This document shows, one piece after another, positions 9,789-19,064 of a stretch of 64,000 nucleotides of DNA. Positions within the stretch are counted from its first letter, which is position 1. Each line of letters starts with the position of its first letter. Origin of the DNA: Ruminococcus sp. (lineage in GTDB: Bacteria; Bacillota; Clostridia; Oscillospirales; Ruminococcaceae); contig SVNW01000010.1 in assembly GCA_015066745.1 (NCBI GenBank), positions 1-64,000 on the forward strand, written 5' to 3'. The notes beneath the pieces are model-generated. The model did not search any database and had not been told where the DNA came from. It was given only the letters and a program-made list of their open reading frames with translations. The position numbers and the translations under genes were made by a program.

Positions 9789-10361
9789 AAGGACAGGGCT
9801 GGACAAAGGCTGAGTTTCTGAAGGCAGGAGATGTTGTAAGGTCGGAAGATGGTTCGGGTATTGAGATAGATGATGTTGAAATATTTGAACTTCCGGAAGA
9901 TGAGTATGTTGTTGTTTATAACTTTGAGGTTACTGATTCCCATAGTTATTTTGTGTCGAAATTTGATGTTTTGGTGCATAATCGTTGTAATGTCCAAGTG
10001 AAGAAATTTACTCAGTATACAGGAAATTCTCCAATTGGTGAAGTGCATCATGGTCTTCCTGAACAGTATAGTAAATGGTTTGGAAGCAGAGTATACAACA
10101 AAAATAAAATGAAGATTGGGCAGACTATAGATATAAATTCCGGTGAGTTTTATTACGATTTACCTAAAGGGCTTCATCGTTTAAAATCAGGGCATGGAAT
10201 TCATACTAAATCCAGTTATACTGGGAAAAACATGGAATAAAGCTTGGGGAGAATATATTAGATTAAATCCAAATGCGACTGCTGAAGAAACATTAGCACA
10301 TCTAAGACAGCTGGAACGAGATTTTGGTATTGTAAAATATAAAGCGAAGAGAGGAAAATGA
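8754..10361 (+). pseudogene. Orphan RHS-HINT-toxin cassette (SitA6/DUF2380-like toxin), broken by frameshifts
   Basis: This is an orphan toxin tip with no start or signal peptide of its own. The RHS core (ORF track 8748-9821) runs to STIS. The sequence then jumps to the second half of a HINT domain in another frame: GQGWTKAEFLKAGD at 9791, ending LVHNRC near 9985. The toxin that follows has EVHHGLPEQYSKWFG, GEFYYDLPKGLHRL and GHGIHTKSSYTGK. It meets a stop at 10240, but the next frame continues TWNKAWGEYI and ETLAHLRQLERDFGI to a stop at 10361. One extra A in the run at 10226-10230 explains the break. The HHGLP, H..IH and W..W pattern fits the DUF2380/SitA6 toxin family known from myxobacteria. 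It was probably a donor tip for the upstream gene and is now inactive as written. Confidence 0.75.
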
Positions 10362-10933
10362 TGTATTACTTTATTGAACCTAAATATTTTGGAAAAAGAG
10401 AAATATACATTATTCCAAATGAAAATATATGGACGCCTAATATATGCACTATGTGTGGAGGGAATAATGTTATAACTTCAGTTCCAGCAAGTATAGAAAT
10501 AAAAGGAATACCGTGTGATTTTTATGAAAATTCAGGTAAGCTATTTATTTCTTCTAAATGTTTAGAAGTATTCAGAACTTTAGAGTTAACAGGATATTCA
10601 GTATTACCTGCACAAGCAAAATCAGAAAATAGTGTATTGTTTTCTAAGAACCTTGAATATTACGAACTGATTATTCAAGGAAAGTGTGGATATGCTAAGG
10701 ATCTTCATCATAATATTTTACCAAAGTGCGATTTGTGTGGAAGAAGATTTCCACTTAAAGAAAGTATCGCCGGGCTTTGCTTTGATAATGCTGATTATGA
10801 TGGAAGTAGTATTTTTGCGTTTAATAATCTTACAAATTTGCCGATTGTTGACGATGTGATAAAAAAACAACTTATAAAATTCAAACTATCCAACTTTAAA
10901 TTCACCGCTATATCAGAGATGATAATAATGTAA
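10358..10933 (+). CDS. SitI6-like double-CXXCG motif immunity protein
   Basis: This 191-residue cytoplasmic protein starts at ATGATG, overlapping the end of the broken toxin frame and preceded by GAGAGG. It has two CXXCG motifs: CTMCGG near residue 29 and CDLCGR near residue 125. From family memory this is the signature of the SitI6 double-CXXCG immunity family that partners SitA6-type toxins. The toxin just upstream carries SitA6/DUF2380-like features, so neighbour and motif agree. The exact family assignment rests on motif and context, not on a search. The gene looks intact even though its toxin is frameshifted. Confidence 0.72.
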   Translation: MMYYFIEPKYFGKREIYIIPNENIWTPNICTMCGGNNVITSVPASIEIKGIPCDFYENSGKLFISSKCLEVFRTLELTGYSVLPAQAKSENSVLFSKNLEYYELIIQGKCGYAKDLHHNILPKCDLCGRRFPLKESIAGLCFDNADYDGSSIFAFNNLTNLPIVDDVIKKQLIKFKLSNFKFTAISEMIIM

Positions 10934-10940
10934 AACAAAT

Positions 10941-10970
10941 ATCCATATTCGAAAAAATGAATATGGATAT
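10941..10970. terminator. Palindromic hairpin after the SitI6-like gene
   Basis: ATCCATATTC and GAATATGGAT form a perfect 10-bp stem with an 8-nt loop. There is no long T-run after it, so it is a weak terminator or a pause structure. Confidence 0.45.
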
Positions 10971-11012
10971 ATAGCATACTTGAATGTATATAATGAATGA
11001 AACTTCATTGGT

Positions 11013-11060
11013 ATAACTTCCGAAGTTGTGTAATTAAAACTTCGGGAGTTATATTTTTTA
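11013..11060 (+). terminator. Terminator between the SitI6-like gene and the convergent Rpn remnant
   Basis: ATAACTTCCGAAGTT pairs with AACTTCGGGAGTTAT across a 10-nt loop and is followed by ATTTTTTATT. It can also serve the minus-strand remnant. Confidence 0.75.
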
Positions 11061-11345
11061 TTATATCAGAGAATTTTTGATCTTTATAATTTCGTCAGCT
11101 GAAAAGCCTGTCTGAGAGATGATTTCATTGATATCGACGTTGTTTTTGATAAGGTAAGTAGCAAATCTGGTCAGTCCTTCATTTCTGCCAATCTCGATAC
11201 CTTCACTTTTTCCAATCTCGATACCCTTACTCTTGCCAATGATAACACCCTCTTCAAATCCTTCACTTTTACCAAGATTTTTATAATCTTCAAAAGCCTT
11301 GCACATATCAAATTCCTCCTCTTCTTTGGCATCAAAGTCAATGTA
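11061..11345 (-). pseudogene. Rpn-family C-terminal remnant
   Basis: The ORF track gives 80 residues starting MCKAFEDYKNLGKSEG. The same frame runs upstream as YIDFDAKEEEEFD to about 11345 without a start codon. It contains several Gly-Lys-Ser-Glu-Gly type repeats and ends in a small helical module (NNVDINEIISQTGFSADEI). This is the usual tail of Rpn/PD-(D/E)XK transposase-like proteins in Clostridia. The nuclease core is missing, so it is a fragment. It cannot be the other half of the fragment at 1-160 by a simple insertion, because the order of the two ends is wrong for that. Confidence 0.7.
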
Positions 11346-11406
11346 ATAAATATTATAACATATATTTATTTAAATGTACATATAACTGTTCAGATAACGC
11401 AAACGC

Positions 11407-11436
11407 TTGAAAAATACATATAAGAAGTGGTATAAT
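11407..11436 (+). promoter_or_regulatory. Sigma-A-type promoter for the immunity array
   Basis: TTGAAA at 11407 and TATAAT at 11431 are separated by 18 bp. Predicted transcription starts about 65 nt before the CPCC gene and would cover the next three genes. Confidence 0.65.
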
Positions 11437-11509
11437 TTATTTAAATAATGATGTTGTAAAAAATATCTTATTTTTGATATTTCAAAAGAATTTATAAGGT
11501 GATTCATTG

Positions 11510-12037
11510 ATGACAGACAGTAAAAATAACAGAACTGATATAATTAAAGAAATAATAGATTTCAAAATGTTAAGCATTGACTCTGATACCAGAGAACTAA
11601 TAATAAATAATAACTGGGGATTAGATGAAGAAGAATTTGATAAATGTGATTATCCTTATGAATTGAAGACAGAACTGCTGACAGAATGTTGGTCAAAGCA
11701 TGATGTATCTTCTGAATTTTACGATCCTTTGATAAGAAAAGTTCTTTTGAATGAATTTTTAGAATATACAAATCAGGAACTTAAATTGTTATATTATGAA
11801 ATAACAGGCGTTAAAATAGATATCATAGAAGAACAAAAGAAATCTGATGATTTTTTCTCTTGTCCATGTTGTCTTGGTAAAACATTAAGTGAACGTGGGC
11901 AGTATTTTATTTGTTCTGTGTGTGATTGGGAAGACGATGGCATCGATGCTGAACACTATAGTCATTGCAATGGTATGAAATTAAGCGTTGCCAGTGATAA
12001 TTACAGAAAAAGGGGAAGTATTTATAAAAATAAATAA
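11510..12037 (+). CDS. CPCC zinc-ribbon immunity-like protein (orphan paralogue)
   Basis: This 175-residue protein is clearly related over its whole length to the predicted immunity protein at 7873-8400. Shared features are INNNWGL, EFDKCDYPYELK, SSEFYDPLIRK, then SCPCC, ERGQYFICSVCDWEDDG and HCNGM. I prefer the ATG at 11510 over the TTG at 11507 because AAGGTGA then has normal spacing. No toxin gene lies directly upstream, so it is an orphan. By analogy with RHS/CDI loci it may protect against toxin variants of related strains. A free-standing zinc-binding role is the alternative. Confidence 0.75.
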   Translation: MTDSKNNRTDIIKEIIDFKMLSIDSDTRELIINNNWGLDEEEFDKCDYPYELKTELLTECWSKHDVSSEFYDPLIRKVLLNEFLEYTNQELKLLYYEITGVKIDIIEEQKKSDDFFSCPCCLGKTLSERGQYFICSVCDWEDDGIDAEHYSHCNGMKLSVASDNYRKRGSIYKNK

Positions 12038-12039
12038 TT

Positions 12040-12621
12040 ATGATTGAACTTGTTTTAAATGTGGTAAAAAGAATACAAAATGATAAATATAACGCAGATA
12101 TCAATATTCAATATAATGATACAACTGAAGATTTGCTGACTACTGAAAATAATATTGATATTACGTTGCCTGATGAATTGAAGATGATACATGATAAATT
12201 CAGTAAGGTACATATTTCATGGAAAAGAAATGATAAGAGAGGATATTTTGTTCTGCTTTCATTAAAGGAAATATATCGTGTAAAGGAAGATTTCAAAACA
12301 TTTGCAACAGATTTTTGTTTATATTCCGAACTTGATGAAAAAGAGAGCATAAAGCAAGATTTATTAAGTTGGATTCCTGTTTTGTATTTCCCTAACGGTG
12401 ACTATTTTTGTATAGATACTCGTACAGGTGCTATTGTTTTGTTTGACCATGAAATTACTGAGGATTATTTGAATCTGCATGGAATAAAGATAGCAAATAA
12501 TTTTAATGAATTGATTAAAAAGTGGAGTAAAGTTTTGTTTGTGGACATATACGACTGGAGTCTTGGCGTAGATGAAAATGGTCTTAATTTATCTGAGAAA
12601 ATATTTGATGGTATATTATAA
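12040..12621 (+). CDS. SMI1/KNR4 (SUKH) family immunity-like protein
   Basis: This 193-residue cytoplasmic protein begins 2 nt after the preceding stop, with no clear ribosome-binding site of its own, so translational coupling is likely. The N-terminal TLPDELKMIHDKF and the later IPVLYFPNGDYFCIDTRTG followed by IVLFDHE match the SUKH fold, where a hydrophobic strand plus FPNGD...D..TG is typical. SUKH proteins are common immunity proteins against diverse polymorphic nuclease toxins. The target here is unknown because no toxin is adjacent. Confidence 0.78.
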   Translation: MIELVLNVVKRIQNDKYNADINIQYNDTTEDLLTTENNIDITLPDELKMIHDKFSKVHISWKRNDKRGYFVLLSLKEIYRVKEDFKTFATDFCLYSELDEKESIKQDLLSWIPVLYFPNGDYFCIDTRTGAIVLFDHEITEDYLNLHGIKIANNFNELIKKWSKVLFVDIYDWSLGVDENGLNLSEKIFDGIL

Positions 12622-12663
12622 TGTTGATATTCAGAACAGAAAATATCTATTATGAGGTGAGTT

Positions 12664-13077
12664 ATGAGAAGGATTTTAGGTAATGTAGGTAGCTTTAAGT
12701 TGCCAAATGGCAAATATGGTTTTGGCAGAATATTTAAATCACCATGTGTGGCATTTTACAAACATATCGGTGAAACTGAAAAAGATGTACCTCCTACAGA
12801 AGACTATGCTTTTATAGTTGGTGTTTATGATTATGCCGTTACCGAAATGAAAATGGTTGAAAAGAGGAGGTTTGAAAGTATAGAAGAAGTAACTCCACCG
12901 CCATCGTACATAAAAGACCCTATTTCAAAAAAATTTTTTCTGTATATAGATGATGAAATACGCCCTGCTACACGTGAGGAATGCAGAAATCTTGAAGTGT
13001 GTGCAGTTTGGGACTTGGATCATGTCAGAGATCGTCTTATGGGAAATGATATATGGAACGATAAAGAGTGGGACTGA
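12664..13077 (+). CDS. Imm26-like immunity protein
   Basis: This 137-residue protein has a GAGGTGA ribosome-binding site 4-5 nt before the ATG. The N-terminal LPNGKYGFGRIFKSPCVAFY and the C-terminal VCAVWDLDHVRDRLMG fit the Imm26 family, which has a short beta-barrel-like protein with KYGFGRI near the start and a WDLxHVxDRL motif near the end. Assignment is by motif memory. It is the last gene of the immunity array, so its expression probably depends on the promoter near 11407. No cognate toxin is present in the window. Confidence 0.7.
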   Translation: MRRILGNVGSFKLPNGKYGFGRIFKSPCVAFYKHIGETEKDVPPTEDYAFIVGVYDYAVTEMKMVEKRRFESIEEVTPPPSYIKDPISKKFFLYIDDEIRPATREECRNLEVCAVWDLDHVRDRLMGNDIWNDKEWD

Positions 13078-13205
13078 AAATCTTTGAAATTCGACTTTTA
13101 TGTTGCAAGAGTGCAAAACGTCAAGCCTATGATTTTTAATGATATATGCGGTTATTATGAGGTTAATGACAGGTGCTATTGGTAATAAAACATAGAATAT
13201 AAATA

Positions 13206-13242
13206 AAAAAACAGCAAACTTTTGAAGTCTGCTGTTTTTTTA
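13206..13242. terminator. Bidirectional terminator between Imm26 and the GGDEF gene
   Basis: AAAAAACAGCA and TGCTGTTTTTTT flank a 13-nt loop. A-rich and T-rich flanks allow it to work for both converging genes. Confidence 0.85.
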
Positions 13243-15135
13243 TTTATCACGATTTTTCTTTTTAAGCATTTTCTTTTCATACATGATTTTGTCGGCTTCA
13301 GACAGGAGTTTGTTGAAGTCGCCGTATTCTTCGTATGGAACAGAGAATATTCCGACACTTGTAGAAACCTTGTATGGCTTTTTAGAAATAGAGTTGTATC
13401 TTTCAAGGAAAGCATGGATCTTATTTTCGATCTCATCTTTATCATATGTGCCGAAAAACCAGCTTATAAGTTCGTCACCGCCAAATCTTGAACACAAAGC
13501 ATTGTCAGGACAGCTGTGTTTGAGTGCGAGTGCTGATACCTTGATCGCGTTGTCACCTTCTTTGTGTCCGAAAGTGTCGTTTATATACTTTAGTCCGTCA
13601 AGGTCAGTTATGATGATATTCAGCGTTTCTCCCGTATGGTCTTCGTTTTTCAGGCACTTTGAAACAGCCTTGAAAAATCCGTGGCGGTTGTAAAGACTTG
13701 TGAGGGAGTCGTATTTGTACATATTTTCTACCTGGCTTATCAGGTGTTTCTGATATCTCATGTCACGGATACCGCCGATTGCGGTATTAAGCGCCATAGT
13801 AGCCCATGTAGTTTCCTGATAATCTGTTACTTTTGCATTTTTAAAGTGGAAACATACATAACCTATTGGTACATTCATGTAGTCGATAGCAAGAAAAAGC
13901 AGAGGTATTCCAAGTGCAAGTTTTGAGCTGAGATTTGGGATTATATCTTTTCTTTTGATTTCCTGCATATCCATAAGATCTTCAGAGTCGCAGAAAACAA
14001 ACATATTATCTTCAAAACCTTTGCATTCGTCACCAACAGGATTTATCGTATCGTCCATACATGATGCGTTTAATACACAACACATTTCAATATGATGTTT
14101 TGAAGATTTCCAGAGTTTTGAGGCATCTTCAAAAGAACATATCTGCATTTTATTTGATATACTCATCATGACGCAACCTTCGTCCTGATGTCTGAAAAAT
14201 CTGTTGTTAAGATTTGCAAAATACGTACTTAAATCTATTTTTGAATTTACAGTACAACCGCATGACTCAAAAATAAGAAGCTCGCAGTCAACTGTATTAT
14301 TTTCTTTTATTATTCCTGTCTCAAAATAATCTATTATAAGTTCGACCGCAACTTTTGCCATAGTTTTATAACTGCATGAAACTGTGGTTATTTTTGGACA
14401 GGTCAGATATACTTCATCTATACCGTCAAATCCTGTAACTATTACGTCCTGCGGAACAGAATATCCTGCCTGCTGAAGAATAGTACAGACTGTTATAGCC
14501 ATTATGTCATTTGCGCATATTATTGCACGAGGAATTTTTCCTGATTTTATAATTTTTTCTGTTGCAATTATGGTAGGTTCGGTCCAGAAGTCACCATAGC
14601 TTACCATACTTTCATCAAAAGGAATACCATGCTCTTCAAGTGTCTGCATAAAAACTTCACGTCTTGAATCAGCAAAAGGATTTCCTTTGCTTCCGCTCAT
14701 AAAGTGAATATCTGTAATGCCGTGTTCGACTATGATGTGTTCTATTACAGATTTCATACCTGTACGGTGATCGAAGTTTATGTTTATGCAGTTTTCATAG
14801 TAGCCTTCAATTATTACAGCAGGAATATTGTTGCTTCTTGCTCTGTCAATAATTCTTTGAGACAGAGGATGACATTTTAGTTTATCGTCCATAATAATAA
14901 CTGCATCCGTAATGTCATAATCTATCAGATCGTATACAGCGGCATCACCTCTGTCAACGTCTTCAAAACGGTGCAGTGCTTCGTCATACATATGAAGCTC
15001 AGTGCATATCGTGTAAACAAAAAGCCGGCATTTGTGCGGACATAGTAAATTATTTAGTGAGTTTATAAATTCGTAGTTTAGTAAATCATGTATACGTGAT
15101 ATACATAAAGCGATTATTTTGTAACCATCAATCAT
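13240..15135 (-). CDS. LacI-type periplasmic-binding-like sensor fused to a GGDEF (diguanylate cyclase) domain
   Basis: This 631-residue protein has no signal peptide or membrane segment, so the sensor is probably cytoplasmic. Residues ~1-285 look like the ligand-binding part of LacI/PurR regulators (IIALCISRIHD, TDAVIIMDD, AIICANDIMAITV, DVIVTGFDGIDE) but without the DNA-binding helix-turn-helix. A linker region of about 170 residues follows. The C-terminal ~160 residues form a GGDEF domain (YDSLTSLYNRHGFF, DLDGLKYINDTFGHKEGD, SRFGGDEL). The signature reads GGDEL instead of GGDEF/GGEEF, so activity is likely but should not be assumed. The start is supported by GGGGGGAAG upstream. The family role would be to convert binding of a small ligand, perhaps a sugar, into a c-di-GMP signal. 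Its place beside glycanase genes fits a carbohydrate cue, but that is inference. Confidence 0.85.
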   Translation of the reverse strand: MIDGYKIIALCISRIHDLLNYEFINSLNNLLCPHKCRLFVYTICTELHMYDEALHRFEDVDRGDAAVYDLIDYDITDAVIIMDDKLKCHPLSQRIIDRARSNNIPAVIIEGYYENCININFDHRTGMKSVIEHIIVEHGITDIHFMSGSKGNPFADSRREVFMQTLEEHGIPFDESMVSYGDFWTEPTIIATEKIIKSGKIPRAIICANDIMAITVCTILQQAGYSVPQDVIVTGFDGIDEVYLTCPKITTVSCSYKTMAKVAVELIIDYFETGIIKENNTVDCELLIFESCGCTVNSKIDLSTYFANLNNRFFRHQDEGCVMMSISNKMQICSFEDASKLWKSSKHHIEMCCVLNASCMDDTINPVGDECKGFEDNMFVFCDSEDLMDMQEIKRKDIIPNLSSKLALGIPLLFLAIDYMNVPIGYVCFHFKNAKVTDYQETTWATMALNTAIGGIRDMRYQKHLISQVENMYKYDSLTSLYNRHGFFKAVSKCLKNEDHTGETLNIIITDLDGLKYINDTFGHKEGDNAIKVSALALKHSCPDNALCSRFGGDELISWFFGTYDKDEIENKIHAFLERYNSISKKPYKVSTSVGIFSVPYEEYGDFNKLLSEADKIMYEKKMLKKKNRDK

Positions 15136-15326
15136 GGTCTTCCCCCCCTTGCCCTATCATTATATATTATTTTAACATATTTATAATACTTTTTCAATTG
15201 TTTTTTTCGATATTTACTGATTGATAAATTTATAAATTTCAACAGTTGCTTTTGTGCATTATAACGGTTATAATTATATTATAAAATCAGAAAAAAGTAT
15301 ATATTTATCAATTGGGGGTGATTTGT

Positions 15327-16334
15327 ATGTTAATGACAGACCCGGCAGGTTTTAGTATCCTTGATATACTTTCAGAAAAACCGTCTGATATAACAGAACT
15401 TTCGGAAAAACTCAGTGCTGATATTGATAAAACAGGCGAAACTCTGACTGCTCTTGAGAAATCAGGTTATATATATAATAAAGAAAACGTTTATTATATA
15501 AACAAAAATTCTTTTAAAGAACTGTCCTGTAAAATAGAAAAATATTGCGCTGATGAAGAGGAGGAAATATATCAGCTTGACACCAAAAAAGCTTTGTCAG
15601 AACACTTTTTTGCCAAAAGAGAAAATGGGTTCTCATATGCGCCTTTTGAAAGGGAAATAGCTTTTTATGAAAGTGTACGTTCGGGAAGTCTTGAAACGGT
15701 AAAAACACTTTTTACACCACTTGGCGGAGAAGGTTTCGGGGTGTTGTGCAGTGATGAACTGAGAAATCTCAAATATCATCTGGTCATATCCATTGCTATG
15801 ATAACAAGATTTTGTATAAATGGCGGAATGACTCCCGAAGAAGCGTACAGCATGAGTGATGTGTATATAAGGAAAACTGACAACTGCCGTAGTCATAAAG
15901 AAATAAATGAAGTACATTATGAAATGGTAGTGGCTTTTACCAAAGAAATGCGCAGAATACGTAACAAGTGCATTTATTCGAGAACAGTTGTGCATATGAT
16001 AGACTATATAAGTGAGCATCTTCACGAAAAAATACTCATCACTGATATAGCGAAAGCAGTAAAATGCAGTGTTCCTTATCTTTCGAGAATTTTTCATGCG
16101 GAAACAGGAATGCCTGTGAGTACATACATAACTCAGAAAAAAATAGAGGCAGCTGCAAATATGATACAGTTTTCAAACTGTTCGGCTCTTGAAATAAGCA
16201 ACTACCTTCATTTCAGTTCGCAGAGTTATTTTATAAAACAGTTTAAAAATATCATCGGCATGACACCAAAAGAGTACAGAAACAAATATTATTCTGTCGG
16301 TTGGCTTACAAGCAAAATAAAAAAAGAAGGTTAA
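15327..16334 (+). CDS. AraC-family transcriptional regulator
   Basis: The ORF track begins at a TTG (15312), but the ATG at 15327 (MLMTDPAGFS) sits at normal distance from GGGGG and is the better start. The protein has about 335 residues. The first ~65 resemble a small winged-helix-like segment (ILSEKPSDITELSEKL, LEKSGYIY). The middle is helical and unrecognised. The C-terminal ~100 residues are a clear double helix-turn-helix of the AraC type (LITDIAKAVKCSVPYLSRIF, ALEISNYLHFSSQSYFIKQF, GMTPKEYRNKY). It is divergent from the GGDEF gene and directly upstream of the GH16 gene in the same direction. Control of the glycanase genes is plausible but not shown. Confidence 0.88.
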   Translation: MLMTDPAGFSILDILSEKPSDITELSEKLSADIDKTGETLTALEKSGYIYNKENVYYINKNSFKELSCKIEKYCADEEEEIYQLDTKKALSEHFFAKRENGFSYAPFEREIAFYESVRSGSLETVKTLFTPLGGEGFGVLCSDELRNLKYHLVISIAMITRFCINGGMTPEEAYSMSDVYIRKTDNCRSHKEINEVHYEMVVAFTKEMRRIRNKCIYSRTVVHMIDYISEHLHEKILITDIAKAVKCSVPYLSRIFHAETGMPVSTYITQKKIEAAANMIQFSNCSALEISNYLHFSSQSYFIKQFKNIIGMTPKEYRNKYYSVGWLTSKIKKEG

Positions 16335-16539
16335 GATATTACTATTTTAGATGGTAAAATGATATTAATAAAATCATTGTAATGATATACTCAAAATATA
16401 CTGCAGAGTATGTTTTATACCCTGATAATACGAAGAACTACAACTTGTAATCAAATGAAATATTGTTTTTTTCTGCAGTCTGTTTTTTAGAGCAAAACTT
16501 TGAAGATTACTTTTTAAATCTGTCGGAGGTTATAAAGAA

Positions 16540-19002
16540 ATGAAGAAGTATATCAAAAATAAGATTTTTTTATTTTCGCTTTTAGCAAGTGTTTGTATGG
16601 GTGGCGTGTGTGTAAGTGCAGCCGGAAACCTTGATTTTGATGCTGATGGCAAAATAAGTGTAAATGATTTTAATGCTTATTGTAAATATTTCATAGGAAA
16701 AAGTACATATATTTCAGGAGATACAGATGTGAATAATGATGGTAAAGTAAATATTGCTGATGTCTGTGTGCTTAAAAATACAATTGCAGATCCACCGCAG
16801 ACTCCTTCCGGTTCGTCTATACCGGATTACGGAACAGCACCTGACACATCGGCAACGATATATTCCAACTTCAGACAAGGAGAAACTAAAGAATTCTTCG
16901 CATCAGACGGTTGGTCGAACGGTTCATGTTTTGACTGTGTATGGAGAGGTTCAAATGCAACATTTAAAGATGGTGCGTTAAACCTTACTATAGACAAGGA
17001 TTACAGCGGACAGTACAATTATTCCGGAGCAGAGTACAGAACATATGATTTCTATCACTACGGATATTATGAAACATCTATGCAGGCAATAAAGAATGAC
17101 GGTGTAGTATCATCATTCTTTACATACACAGGTCCTTCAGACAATAATCCGTGGGACGAAATAGATATCGAAATTCTTGGTAAGGATACCACAAAGGTAC
17201 AGCTCAACTATTACACAAACGGAGTAGGAAATCACGAATATATGTATGATCTCGGATTTGATGCTTCTGAGGGTTATCATACATATGGATTTGATTGGCA
17301 ACCTGACCATATCACATGGTATGTAGACGGCAAACCGGTATATACAGCTACTCAGAATATTCCTTCAACACCGGGAAAAATTATGATGAACACATGGCCC
17401 GGAACAGGTGTTGACGAATGGTTAAAGGCATATAACGGAAAGACTCCTCTCACAGCAAGATATCAGTGGGTAACATATAAAGAGAGTGCATCTTCCGGAA
17501 ATGGTAACAACAATACCGGAAACAATAATAACAATAACAATAATAATAATCAGAATAACAATTCATCTATGAAGGATTATGGTACAGCACCTGATACTTC
17601 GGCAACGATCTATTCCAATTTCAGACAGGGAGAAACTAAAGAATTCTTTGCGTCAGACGGTTGGTCGAACGGTTCATGTTTTGACTGTGTATGGAGAGGT
17701 TCAAATGCAACATTTAAAGATGGTGTGTTAAACCTTACTATAGACAAGGATTACAGCGGACAGTACAACTATTCCGGAGCAGAGTACAGAACATATGATT
17801 TCTATCATTACGGATATTATGAAACTTCAATGAAGGCAATAAAGAACGACGGTGTAGTATCATCATTCTTTACATACACAGGACCTTCAGACAATAATCC
17901 ATGGGACGAAATAGATATCGAAATTCTCGGTAAGGATACCACAAAGGTACAGCTCAACTACTACACAAACGGAGTAGGAAATCACGAATATATGTATGAT
18001 CTCGGATTTGATGCTTCTGAGGGATTCCATACATATGGATTTGACTGGCAGCCTGACCATATTACATGGTATGTAGACGGCAAGGCTGTATATACAGCAA
18101 ATCAGAACATTCCTTCAACACCGGGAAAAATCATGATGAATGCATGGCCGGGAACAGGCGTTGATGAATGGCTCAAGGCATTTAACGGAAAGACACCTCT
18201 TACAGCACAGTATCAGTGGGTAACATATAAAAAGAGTGGCTCTTCCGGAAATAATAACAACAATAATAACAATACCGGAAACAATAATAATAACAATACA
18301 GGCAACAATAATCAGAACACAGGTTCAGCTATAAAAGATTATGGTACAGCACCTGATACTTCAGCAACGATCTACTCCAACTTCAGACAGGGAGAAACTA
18401 AAGAATTCTTCGCATCAGACGGTTGGTCAAACGGTTCATGTTTTGACTGTGTATGGAGAGGTTCAAATGCAACATTTAAAGATGGCGCATTAAACCTTAC
18501 TATAGACAAGGATTACAGCGGACAGTACAACTATTCGGGAGCAGAGTACAGAACATATGATTTCTATCACTACGGATATTATGAAACATCTATGCAGGCA
18601 ATAAAGAATGACGGTGTAGTATCATCATTCTTTACATACACAGGTCCTTCAGACAATAATCCGTGGGACGAAATAGATATCGAAATTCTTGGTAAGGATA
18701 CCACAAAGGTACAGCTCAACTACTATACAAACGGAGTAGGAAATCACGAATATATGTATGATCTCGGATTTGATGCTTCTGAGGGTTATCATACATATGG
18801 ATTTGACTGGCAGCCGGATCACATCACATGGTATGTAGACGGCAAACCGGTATATACAGCTTATGACAATATTCCTTCAACACCGGGAAAGATCATGATG
18901 AACACATGGCCCGGAACAGGTGTTGACGAATGGTTAAAAGCATATAACGGAAAGACTCCTCTCACAGCAAGATATCAGTGGGTGACATATAAAAAGAAAT
19001 AA
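16540..19002 (+). CDS. Secreted dockerin protein with three tandem GH16 lichenase (beta-1,3-1,4-glucanase) modules
   Basis: This 820-residue extracellular enzyme probably docks into a cellulosome. Domain order: signal peptide (1-28, ending SAAG), type I-like dockerin (about 29-85, with [13 protein letters not shown] and [13 protein letters not shown] loops), then three GH16 catalytic modules near residues 96-316, 346-566 and 600-820. Each has [14 protein letters not shown], which carries the family EIDIE catalytic motif (E207 nucleophile and E211 acid/base in module 1). The modules are joined by Asn/Gly-rich linkers with runs of up to ten Asn. They are almost identical, with changes such as T/A or Y/F at scattered sites, which points to recent tandem triplication. 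Substrate by family: mixed-linkage beta-glucan. The ATG at 16540 follows GGAGG. Confidence 0.95.
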   Translation: MKKYIKNKIFLFSLLASVCMGGVCVSAAGNLDFDADGKISVNDFNAYCKYFIGKSTYISGDTDVNNDGKVNIADVCVLKNTIADPPQTPSGSSIPDYGTAPDTSATIYSNFRQGETKEFFASDGWSNGSCFDCVWRGSNATFKDGALNLTIDKDYSGQYNYSGAEYRTYDFYHYGYYETSMQAIKNDGVVSSFFTYTGPSDNNPWDEIDIEILGKDTTKVQLNYYTNGVGNHEYMYDLGFDASEGYHTYGFDWQPDHITWYVDGKPVYTATQNIPSTPGKIMMNTWPGTGVDEWLKAYNGKTPLTARYQWVTYKESASSGNGNNNTGNNNNNNNNNNQNNNSSMKDYGTAPDTSATIYSNFRQGETKEFFASDGWSNGSCFDCVWRGSNATFKDGVLNLTIDKDYSGQYNYSGAEYRTYDFYHYGYYETSMKAIKNDGVVSSFFTYTGPSDNNPWDEIDIEILGKDTTKVQLNYYTNGVGNHEYMYDLGFDASEGFHTYGFDWQPDHITWYVDGKAVYTANQNIPSTPGKIMMNAWPGTGVDEWLKAFNGKTPLTAQYQWVTYKKSGSSGNNNNNNNNTGNNNNNNTGNNNQNTGSAIKDYGTAPDTSATIYSNFRQGETKEFFASDGWSNGSCFDCVWRGSNATFKDGALNLTIDKDYSGQYNYSGAEYRTYDFYHYGYYETSMQAIKNDGVVSSFFTYTGPSDNNPWDEIDIEILGKDTTKVQLNYYTNGVGNHEYMYDLGFDASEGYHTYGFDWQPDHITWYVDGKPVYTAYDNIPSTPGKIMMNTWPGTGVDEWLKAYNGKTPLTARYQWVTYKKK
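16825..19000 (+). repeat. Three tandem GH16 module repeats of about 0.66 kb with linkers
   Basis: Module starts are near 16825, 17574 and 18336, so the period is about 750-760 bp. DNA identity between copies is very high, including many third positions. The Asn-rich linkers (AAT/AAC runs) differ in length. Confidence 0.9.
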
Positions 19003-19064
19003 TATATATAACTTATTGATTTCTTGCAATCATTTTTGAAACTTTCTATATACACATTTGACAT

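Noticed and set aside
10221-10245. Programmed ribosomal frameshift in the orphan toxin
   Set aside because: The A5 run alone is not a convincing slippery site, and no stimulatory structure is visible. A simple one-base insertion is more likely.
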